From NCBI GenBank assembly GCA_964528095.1, contig CAZGSG010000104.1, positions 1 to 18,806 of the forward strand: a stretch of DNA of 18,806 nt, in the 5' to 3' direction. A program made the position numbers and the translations under genes. This document shows positions 7,519-14,034 of the stretch, piece after piece (the first letter of the stretch is position 1; each line of letters starts with the position of its first letter). This DNA is from CAZGSG01 sp964528095 (GTDB lineage Bacteria > Bacteroidota > Bacteroidia > Chitinophagales > Chitinophagaceae). Below the pieces are notes generated by a model. That model did not search any database. It saw nothing but the letters and a program-made list of their open reading frames with translations, and was not told the origin of the DNA.

Positions 7519-10500
7519 TTAGAACTGGAGATTTATACCAAATGTGATCAATGAGGTTTGCGGATAATAATTCTGTACACCGGACAATGCTTCCGGATCG
7601 ATATTCCACTCATTCAGTTTTGAAAATGTTACAAGGTTGGTCCCCGATATATACACATTTGCGCTCTTGATCGATGCCCTGGATATAAAGCGGGTTGGCA
7701 ACTGGTATAATAACTGGATATTTTTCAGCCGCAGATAAGAGGCATCCATTACCAGCCAGTCGCTGTTTGCCTGGTTACGGAGATCCTGTTTTGTTGGCCT
7801 TGGAAAACGTGCATTTGGATTTTCCGGTGTCCAGTAATTATTGGAGATCACATCTGCAGCAAGGCCTTCAAAATTTCCCTGTTGTCCTAATGCGCCTGCC
7901 AGGCGAACACTTGCATCTGCAGCCCCCTGTAATGACACATTTAATGTAAACTGTTTGTAGTTGAGATTGATTGAACCTCCGAATGTATACTTTGGAAATG
8001 TATTGCCGAGATAGGTCTGGTCATTGGCATTAATGATACCATCCCCATTCAGATCTACATAAGCCACATCACCTGCTTTTGCAACACGCGTATACAATGG
8101 ACCTTTGCTGGCGGCATCATCTGTCTGGTATAAACCAGCCGTTTTGTATCCCCAGAATGAATAGATCGGTAATCCTTCCTGGATGGTATAACGGGGATTT
8201 CCATCATCACCATAGAAGAATGGACCGGTACCGGCAAGATCTACTACATTATTTTTATTAATGCTGAGGTTCAGGTTGGCATCAAGTGCGAAATCACCAA
8301 ACCTGTTTTTTGAACCAAGCCCGAACTCGACACCTTTATTTTCTACAACACCTGCATTCTGTGGACCTGCCTGCAATCCCAATGTTCCCGGAACAGGAAG
8401 TGTAAGCAGGATACCCGATGTTCTTTTGGTATAATAATCAAAGGAGAAAGTCAATCTTCTTTTTAGCAACTGCGCATCCAGGCCCAGGTTGGTTTCCGTT
8501 GTTGTTTCCCAGGTAAGATCGGGATTAGCGATCTGTGACTGTACATAACCTTGTACCGGCGCGTTATTAAAATTGTATGTCACCAGGTTCAGCGTGGAGA
8601 AATAACTATACAGGGCTACGGCCTGGTTACCTGTACGTCCCCATGAACCTCTTATCTTTAATTCATCTATACGATCCTTCAACCCATCAAAGAATTTTTC
8701 CTGGGAAATACGCCATCCGGCAGAGAACGATGGGAAAAAGCTATACTGGTTATTTCCTGTGAACCTGGAGGATCCATCGAAACGACCATTTGCTTCCAGC
8801 AGGTATTTGTCATCGAAAGCATAGTTCACTCTTCCGAAATAGGAACGCAGTCCCCATTCCAGGTCATTCCCGCTGTTGTTCTTGGTTTCATTGTTCGCAC
8901 CGGCATCGATCGATTGTACATCATTATTATAAAACGATTGTCTTGACGCAGTCAGGTTGCTGGTCGTATGTTGTATTTGTGAATAGCCCAGCAACGCTTT
9001 CACACTATGATCACCAAAATTATTGGAATAGTTCAGCAGGTTGTTCAGGGTATATTCGCGATCTATACTTCTGGATTCTGTCAATGTATTGATCAGGTTT
9101 CTTTTCTTAACAACTGTTGAGTCCCTGGTCTCCCAGGTATTTTGAAACAATTTACCATACCCGTTGGTAGACCTTGCTGCAAACTGGGTGGTGAATTTTA
9201 ATCCACGGATTATTTCCCATTCACCCTTCAGGCTACCGATTATATAATCTGAAGCCCTCCTGTTATAGCCACCTTTCTCTATCAGTAGTTTCGGATTGTT
9301 TCCCTGGGGTCCTCCGCCATAATCACCGTTTGGATATTGTGGCACGACCCAGATACCATTTTGCGACATGAATTGCAGGATACTTGCGAGTCCATAAGGA
9401 TTTAATGTTTTCTCATACCGGTAATCGATATCAGCCGATACGTTTATTTTAGATGATACTTTGTAATCGGTATTCACCCTTACCTCGCTCAGGTTCGCAT
9501 TGGTATTGTCGATGATACCGTCCTGGTCCTGGTAACGAATACTCATACGCGCTTTAAAATTTTCATTACCCCCGCTTACAGACAGGGTATGATTTGTTTG
9601 AGGTGCGGAATGAAACAAGGTATTGAACCAGTCATAGGGCAAAGGGTATTTCAATGGATCGGTCTTTGATCCCTGTATGTATCCATCAATGTCCTGGTCA
9701 CGGTAAGGATACGGTGGCGCGCCACCTACATTTTTATAGGCGGTGTTCTGCAAACGCAGGTAACTTTCGATATCCATGTTCTGCAGATTACTGATCGATT
9801 CCTGTACGGCATAGTACCCGCTATAGGAGACTGCTACTTTTCCGCTCCTCGCTCTTTTGGTAGTTATAAGTACCACACCGTTCGAAGCGCGTGATCCGTA
9901 GATAGCAGTAGAACTCGCGTCTTTCAACACGGTTAATGTTTCTACATCATCAGGATTGATATTGCCGAATGGCTGTTCTATTCCATCTACCAGTACAAGC
10001 GGGCCGGTAGCGGAGCCGGAAAGATCTTCAGAAGTATACAATGTCTTCACACCACGGATCACCATCGGTGTGTTGGAAGAGCCGGGTAATCCGCCCTTAT
10101 CAAGGATCGTAAGGCCGGGAAGTTTACCCTGCAAAGCCTGTTGAATACTTGATACCGGTCTTCTTGATAGTTCTTCTCCTTTTATATCACTCACAGATCC
10201 GGTAAGACTGGTCTTTCGTTGTGTACCATATCCTACCACCACTACTTCACCGAGATTGCCCTCGGATGAGGTTAATGTTATATCGATGTTTGCCTGGTTG
10301 CCGACTGTTACTTCCTGTGGCTGATGCCCCACAAAAGAAAAAACAAGCACCGTTGATGAACTGCGTGCCATGATTTCATAGTGCCCTGTTGAATCAGAGG
10401 CAGCTCCAAGCTTACTTCCTTTTTCAACAATGTTAACTCCCGGCAGGGGCTGGCCCGTTGTGGATTTAATGGTACCGGAGACTTTTACCCCCTGGGCAGA

Positions 10501-10584
10501 TGCAGAATAAACAGAGAAAAAAATCAGCAGACAGGACAGCAGGAAAGTAGTGAGTTTCCCCCCGTTAAGAATGAGCTGTTTCAT
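7519..10584 (-). CDS. susC: SusC/RagA-family TonB-dependent outer membrane transporter
   Basis: 1021 residues from the ATG at 10584. An in-frame TTG at 10590 would add two residues, but ATG giving MKQLILNGGKLTTFLLSCLL is a better start. Order of parts: signal peptide ending SASA-Q near residue 32, carboxypeptidase-regulatory-like domain at about 33-105 (KVSGTIKSTTGQPLPGVNI), TonB-box-like LGEVVVVGYGTQRK, plug domain at about 120-245 with the SusC signature LVDGIEQPFGNINPDDVETL and DASSTAIYGSRASNGVV, then a 22-strand-type barrel ending in LITFGINLQF with a terminal aromatic. It imports the SusD-bound ligand across the outer membrane with TonB energy. No N-terminal STN domain is present, so it is not an anti-sigma-coupled transducer. 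It follows the permease gene by 51 bases in the operon. Confidence 0.97.
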   Translation of the reverse strand: MKQLILNGGKLTTFLLSCLLIFFSVYSASAQGVKVSGTIKSTTGQPLPGVNIVEKGSKLGAASDSTGHYEIMARSSSTVLVFSFVGHQPQEVTVGNQANIDITLTSSEGNLGEVVVVGYGTQRKTSLTGSVSDIKGEELSRRPVSSIQQALQGKLPGLTILDKGGLPGSSNTPMVIRGVKTLYTSEDLSGSATGPLVLVDGIEQPFGNINPDDVETLTVLKDASSTAIYGSRASNGVVLITTKRARSGKVAVSYSGYYAVQESISNLQNMDIESYLRLQNTAYKNVGGAPPYPYRDQDIDGYIQGSKTDPLKYPLPYDWFNTLFHSAPQTNHTLSVSGGNENFKARMSIRYQDQDGIIDNTNANLSEVRVNTDYKVSSKINVSADIDYRYEKTLNPYGLASILQFMSQNGIWVVPQYPNGDYGGGPQGNNPKLLIEKGGYNRRASDYIIGSLKGEWEIIRGLKFTTQFAARSTNGYGKLFQNTWETRDSTVVKKRNLINTLTESRSIDREYTLNNLLNYSNNFGDHSVKALLGYSQIQHTTSNLTASRQSFYNNDVQSIDAGANNETKNNSGNDLEWGLRSYFGRVNYAFDDKYLLEANGRFDGSSRFTGNNQYSFFPSFSAGWRISQEKFFDGLKDRIDELKIRGSWGRTGNQAVALYSYFSTLNLVTYNFNNAPVQGYVQSQIANPDLTWETTTETNLGLDAQLLKRRLTFSFDYYTKRTSGILLTLPVPGTLGLQAGPQNAGVVENKGVEFGLGSKNRFGDFALDANLNLSINKNNVVDLAGTGPFFYGDDGNPRYTIQEGLPIYSFWGYKTAGLYQTDDAASKGPLYTRVAKAGDVAYVDLNGDGIINANDQTYLGNTFPKYTFGGSINLNYKQFTLNVSLQGAADASVRLAGALGQQGNFEGLAADVISNNYWTPENPNARFPRPTKQDLRNQANSDWLVMDASYLRLKNIQLLYQLPTRFISRASIKSANVYISGTNLVTFSKLNEWNIDPEALSGVQNYYPQTSLITFGINLQF

Positions 10585-10635
10585 AAGCAATCAATTTTTA
10601 TCAAATAATAGAAGAAAAGACTTGGTGATGGTTCG

Positions 10636-11640
10636 TTAACTCAATCCAGAATAAATGATCAGGCCGAGCCCGATCAAAAAGAACAGGAACATACCGGCAA
10701 GCAGTTTGGAGGTACCAGGTGAAGAGTTCTTAAATTCTTTCCATACCAGTACGCCCCATATCGCGGCGATGAGTGTGGCGCCCTGACCTAAACCATAAGA
10801 GATAGCAGGCCCGGCTTTACCAGCGGCAATCAGGTTGAATAGATTACCGACACCCCATATCACACCACCGAGAATACCTACCAGGTGTATAGAGAGCCTT
10901 CCTTTAAAATATTGTTTATAGTCCACCGGGGCACCTTCCAGCGGGCGGCGCATCATAATGGTATTGAAAATAAAATTGCTGATGAATATACCGCTGGCAA
11001 AAACGACGAACGCGGAATAAGCCGTCATCTTCAATGGTTCAGGCGATTCAAAATTGCTGATATCCATCGATGCTGCTATAAAGCGATAGAAAAATGACAT
11101 GAGTATACCGGCAAGCACGGAAAGGATGATACCCTTGGTGCCGGGTTTTTTATTGATGGCTGCCTGTTTCTTGTAAGCGACGGCATTTAATATGATCGCA
11201 AGCGAAACGAGTATCACGCCTGAAAAAAGCAATACGGGATCGCCTTTTTGTACAGCAGAGTAATTGATGATCACGCCAAGCACCAGCGCTATACCGATAC
11301 CTACCGGGAAAGCCACTGACATCCCCGCGATGGCAATAGCCGCGGTAAGAAGAATATTGGCAAGGTTAAAAATGATACCGCCAACAAATGCACTGGCGAT
11401 ATTGCCTGAACTTGCCTGCGAAATATCTTCCATAAAACTCCTTCCTTTATCACCGGTGCTACCCAATGTAAAAGCTGCAATAAGCGAGAACAATAAAATG
11501 CCTATCACATAATCCCAGTAAAACAATTCGAAACGCCACTTACCCGTGACCAATTTTTGTGTGTTCGCCCATGAGCCCCAGCAAAGCATCGTGACGAAAC
11601 AGAAGAGGATGGCTAGTGTATAACTTTCAACGATAAACAT
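10636..11640 (-). CDS. GRP/DMT-superfamily sugar permease (glucose/ribose-porter type)
   Basis: 334 residues, almost entirely hydrophobic, with about ten predicted membrane segments (roughly 7-23, 43-62, 84-105, 108-130, 136-153, 168-188, 205-227, 256-278, 281-298, 312-333). The start MFIVESYTLAILFCFVTMLC, then WGSWANTQKL, and internal Gly-rich helices (GGVIWGVGNLFN, ISYGLGQGATLIAAIWGV) fit the GRP family of sugar carriers (GlcU/RbsU/RhaT relatives) found in Bacteroidota. It would carry a monosaccharide from periplasm to cytoplasm. It starts 42 bases behind ribokinase, and pairing with that kinase makes ribose the first candidate, with rhamnose or another sugar as alternatives. The family is fairly firm; the substrate is inferred from context. 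Confidence 0.8.
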   Translation of the reverse strand: MFIVESYTLAILFCFVTMLCWGSWANTQKLVTGKWRFELFYWDYVIGILLFSLIAAFTLGSTGDKGRSFMEDISQASSGNIASAFVGGIIFNLANILLTAAIAIAGMSVAFPVGIGIALVLGVIINYSAVQKGDPVLLFSGVILVSLAIILNAVAYKKQAAINKKPGTKGIILSVLAGILMSFFYRFIAASMDISNFESPEPLKMTAYSAFVVFASGIFISNFIFNTIMMRRPLEGAPVDYKQYFKGRLSIHLVGILGGVIWGVGNLFNLIAAGKAGPAISYGLGQGATLIAAIWGVLVWKEFKNSSPGTSKLLAGMFLFFLIGLGLIIYSGLS

Positions 11641-11682
11641 ATGGCAGCAATTTTAGATTGTGTATAATCAGAGACGGTATCC

Positions 11683-12612
11683 TTAACTTGTCATGTTTAA
11701 TTTTTTAATGATCACTTCGCTGCGTTTGGGTATTGCCGATTGCGCGCCCAGTCGCGTAACGGAAATGGCGGCGGCTTCATTGGCAAATACAACCGCCGCG
11801 TCCAGGTCTTTACCCTCGGAGAGCGCCACTGCCAGAGCCCCGTTAAATACATCACCCGCACCGGTGGTGTCTACCGCTTCTACCTCCTTGACAGGCAAGA
11901 GAGAACACTCTCCTTCCTGGCATAAGATCGCACCCAACGCTCCCATTGTCACGATCACATTCTTTACACCTTGTTTACAGATGGCTTTCGCTGCTTTTTT
12001 TGCTGTTTCAATATTTGTTACACTCATATTGGTCAACATCCCGGCTTCGGTCTTATTGGGTGTGAGAATATCCACATTCCGAAGCAGCTCAGGAGAAAGT
12101 GTATTGGCAGGTGCGGGATTTAATATGACTTTGATACCCTTGGAAGCCGCGTATTGCACCACATAGTTCACCGTTTCCATAGGTATTTCCAATTGTACAA
12201 GCAGGATATCGGCAGAGGCTATTTCATTTAATGCAGGTTCAATATCCGCAACAGATAAAAAAGCATTGGCGCCCGAGGCAACCACTATGCTGTTCTCCCC
12301 TGCCTGGTCAACCGTGATCAGCGCTACACCGGATGGTTGATCCTCATCTGCCAGCATAAAGCTGGTATCGATCCCTTCTTCATTGAATAACTGGGTAAAC
12401 TGTGTACCAAAAATATCATTGCCCAGCTTGGAGATAAAAGTGATATTGCCCCCAAGTCTTGCAATAGCGACTGCCTGGTTGGCGCCCTTTCCTCCTGGGT
12501 TCATAAAAAAAGATCCTGATAAAACGGTTTCACCGGGGGCAGGTATATGATGGGTTTTAACAACCATGTCCATATTTGAACTACCAACTACTATAATTTT
12601 TTGTAGACTCAT
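11683..12612 (-). CDS. rbsK: Ribokinase (PfkB family)
   Basis: 309 residues, normal for ribokinase. The N-terminus has the substrate-binding pattern of RbsK (VVGSSNMDMVVKTHHIPAPG, then NPGGKGANQAVAIARLGG at 38-55, PfkB signature 1). Further on come NPAP at 165-168, the NKTE motif at 186-189, and signature 2 DTTGAGDVFNGAL at 248-260, with D254 as the expected catalytic base. The reaction is ATP-dependent phosphorylation of D-ribose to ribose 5-phosphate in the cytoplasm. These features fit RbsK better than 2-keto-3-deoxygluconate kinase, also a PfkB protein, which is the main alternative given the sugar-acid genes upstream. It is the first gene of the left-hand operon, about 30 bases behind a promoter match. 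Confidence 0.9.
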   Translation of the reverse strand: MSLQKIIVVGSSNMDMVVKTHHIPAPGETVLSGSFFMNPGGKGANQAVAIARLGGNITFISKLGNDIFGTQFTQLFNEEGIDTSFMLADEDQPSGVALITVDQAGENSIVVASGANAFLSVADIEPALNEIASADILLVQLEIPMETVNYVVQYAASKGIKVILNPAPANTLSPELLRNVDILTPNKTEAGMLTNMSVTNIETAKKAAKAICKQGVKNVIVTMGALGAILCQEGECSLLPVKEVEAVDTTGAGDVFNGALAVALSEGKDLDAAVVFANEAAAISVTRLGAQSAIPKRSEVIIKKLNMTS

Positions 12613-12649
12613 AAAAGCAATCGTTATATTTTGGCGTTAATCAACAAAC

Positions 12650-12682
12650 CAAAAATAGGGTTATCACTTACGACGATACAAA
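12650..12682 (-). promoter_or_regulatory. Bacteroidota-type promoter for the rbsK-permease-susCD operon
   Basis: On the minus strand, TTTG (12682-12679) is followed after 21 bases by TATTTTTG (12657-12650), a full match to the Bacteroidota housekeeping sigma consensus TTTG / TAnnTTTG with spacing in the accepted range. The expected transcription start is near 12643, leaving a leader of about 30 bases before rbsK at 12612. It is the only full match I found in the larger spacers by eye. The position before the first gene of a closely spaced gene run supports it. Confidence 0.6.
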
Positions 12683-12873
12683 CCATTAATTTATAAAATA
12701 GTGAATCCTGATTTCTACTAAATCGCCCAACAACTATCCTAATACCGTAACTTTCAATGAATTAAAAAATCAAAATTCAAAATTCAAAAACAGGTTCACT
12801 AATACCGGCCATCGTTTTTAGGTTTAAAATTTTATGCCTTATGGCCCTGGCCGGAAGGCCTGTTATTCGACTG

Positions 12874-12999
12874 ACCACAGCAGATCATAAACAAAAAAAA
12901 ATGCACCCGCAGCATGATCAAAAATCAACTACACGTGCAAATAATAAAAATCAAAAAAACAAAACGACGCACTAATATCAGCGGCCATTTTTGAATTTT
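12874..12999. repeat. Direct repeat, copy A (126 bases)
   Basis: Begins ACCACAGCAGATC and ends GGCCATTTTTGAATTTT. It aligns to copy B with six substitutions and one missing A, about 94-95% identity. An internal GCAC...GTGC pair and TGAT-CAAAA-ATCA allow a weak hairpin. Confidence 0.85.
12901..12975 (+). CDS. Possible 24-residue micro-ORF in repeat copy A
   Basis: ATG to TAA, reading MHPQHDQKSTTRANNKNQKN then KTTH, a very polar, basic, Asn/Gln/Lys-rich peptide. Copy B encodes exactly the same peptide. An A-run, not a ribosome-binding site, precedes the ATG. This is more likely repeat DNA than a gene; it is listed because both differences within the frame are silent. Confidence 0.15.
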   Translation: MHPQHDQKSTTRANNKNQKNKTTH

Positions 13000-13018
13000 A
13001 TAATATCCGCAAGGGATA

Positions 13019-13143
13019 ACCACAGCAAATAATAAACAAAAAAAATGCACCCGCAGCATGATCAAAAATCAACTACACGTGCAAATAACAAAAATCAAAA
13101 AAACAAAACGACTCACTAACATCAGTGGCCATTTTTGAATTTT
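13019..13143. repeat. Direct repeat, copy B (125 bases)
   Basis: Begins ACCACAGCAAATA and ends in the same GGCCATTTTTGAATTTT as copy A, offset by 144-145 bases. It ends seven bases before the last base of the KdaD-like gene. TATCC-GCAAG-GGATA between the copies (about 13004-13018) could form a short hairpin. Confidence 0.85.
13045..13119 (+). CDS. Possible 24-residue micro-ORF in repeat copy B
   Basis: Same peptide as in copy A. The two base differences between the copies (AAT/AAC and ACG/ACT) are both third-position silent changes. With only two changes this may be chance. No ribosome-binding site is visible. Confidence 0.15.
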   Translation: MHPQHDQKSTTRANNKNQKNKTTH

Positions 13144-13149
13144 GACTTT

Positions 13150-14004
13150 TTAATTTTGAATTTTATACCCTATGGTGTTAGTAAGCACCCCAATCCCCTC
13201 AATAGCAATCTCAACAATATCATTTTCAGCTAATGTAAATTCAGGTGGTGGTACCAAACAGGTGCCCGTCATTAAAAAACAGCCCTGGTCAAAACTCAGT
13301 TCACGATACAGGTAAGCTGCAAGCTCCGTAAGCGAGCGCTTCATTTGTACCAATGTCACCGAATCACTATATGCAATGTTTCCATTCCGGGAAATAGTGA
13401 TACTTATGGTTGTGTCCCTGCTGATAGGAGTTGCAGGCACATACAGACAGGGGCCTAAAGCCGCGCTGCGGTCATATACTTTAGCCTGTGGAAGGTATAA
13501 AGCATTTTCACCTTCAATGCTTCTTGAGCTCATATCATTGCCAATCGTATATCCCTGGATCAGGCCGGTGGAGTCTATATAAAGCGCCAGTTCAGGTTCA
13601 GGTACATTCCACACGGAATCCCTGCGAATATTCACTACCTGCTTATCACCGGCAACACGATGGGCCAGTGATTTAAAAAACAGTTCAGGTCTGTCGGCAT
13701 GATACACGCGGTAATACAGATCGGCCCCTCCTGACTCTTTTGATTCTTCCATCCGCGCCTCCATACTACTGAAATAGGTAACTCCCGCAGCCCATACTTC
13801 CTGGCTCCCGACTGGTGGCAATACACCCGCGGCAAGATGCTGGTTCGCCGTTTCTTCTGTAATACGTTCAAAGCCGTTGAGCTGATCAGCGAGATAACGA
13901 TACAGTGCAGGGCGATTGATCAACTCATCCCAGTGTTGACTGATCTTATAAAATCCATCCTGCGTTCTTAAAATAATCGTATCGGGCAATTTGTACAGAT
14001 TCAT
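13150..14004 (-). CDS. FAH-family protein, 2-keto-3-deoxy-sugar-acid dehydratase (KdaD-like)
   Basis: 284 residues, cytoplasmic. The C-terminal two thirds are a fumarylacetoacetate-hydrolase fold. The closest match I can recall is archaeal 2-keto-3-deoxy-D-arabinonate dehydratase: shared blocks are EVWAAGVTY at 69-77, YRVYHADRPELFFK at 98-111, WNVPEPELALYIDS at 132-145, GYTIGNDMSSR at 151-161 and ENALYLPQAKVYD at 166-178. E136, E138 and D157 are the expected Mg ligands and K175 is conserved. KdaD turns a 2-keto-3-deoxypentonate into 2-oxoglutarate semialdehyde. The gene follows uxaA by 30 bases. Altronate dehydratase gives a six-carbon product, so this enzyme may use a C6 substrate. Alternatives are an acylpyruvase or a diketo-deoxy-acid hydrolase. 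Its last residues (YKIQN) and stop lie in AT-rich border sequence of the adjacent repeat array. Confidence 0.75.
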   Translation of the reverse strand: MNLYKLPDTIILRTQDGFYKISQHWDELINRPALYRYLADQLNGFERITEETANQHLAAGVLPPVGSQEVWAAGVTYFSSMEARMEESKESGGADLYYRVYHADRPELFFKSLAHRVAGDKQVVNIRRDSVWNVPEPELALYIDSTGLIQGYTIGNDMSSRSIEGENALYLPQAKVYDRSAALGPCLYVPATPISRDTTISITISRNGNIAYSDSVTLVQMKRSLTELAAYLYRELSFDQGCFLMTGTCLVPPPEFTLAENDIVEIAIEGIGVLTNTIGYKIQN

Positions 14005-14034
14005 ATATCTTTTTGATTTCGTTTCTAAGATAGA

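Larger units (their letters stand above)
12777..13145. repeat. Intergenic repeat array bounded by 14-base inverted repeats
   Basis: The spacer between ribokinase and the KdaD-like gene (12613-13149) is mostly repeats. TCAAAATTCAAAAA at 12777-12790 is the exact reverse complement of TTTTTGAATTTTGA at 13132-13145. Between them lie a decayed repeat tail (about 12795-12835), a GGCC-rich hairpin segment (GGCCGGAAGGCC, about 12849-12861), and two full copies. Both inter-copy segments carry a CCG(G/C)AAGG core before the next ACCACAG, so the underlying unit is about 145 bases. There is no transposase. It resembles a non-autonomous mobile or REP-like intergenic element. Confidence 0.65.

Noticed and set aside
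10585..10590. TTG start two codons upstream for SusC
   Set aside because: The ATG at 10584 directly begins a typical signal peptide.
10585..10635. Separate promoter before susC
   Set aside because: The CAAATAATA stretch does not fit the reverse complement of TAnnTTTG, and the 51-base gap is consistent with read-through from the permease gene.
11693..12166. 157-codon plus-strand frame
   Set aside because: Antisense to ribokinase; Ala/Ser/Thr-rich composition is a by-product of the opposite frame.
12849..12861. GGCC-GGAA-GGCC stem as a terminator of the uxaA-KdaD transcript
   Set aside because: Only four pairs and no U-run on either side.
13073..13132. 19-residue minus-strand frame in repeat copy B (and its equivalent in copy A)
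   Set aside because: The two copies differ at several residues and there is no ribosome-binding site, so coding is unlikely.
12874..13143. CRISPR array
   Set aside because: Only two long units of about 126 bases with a single short spacer; no cas genes nearby.
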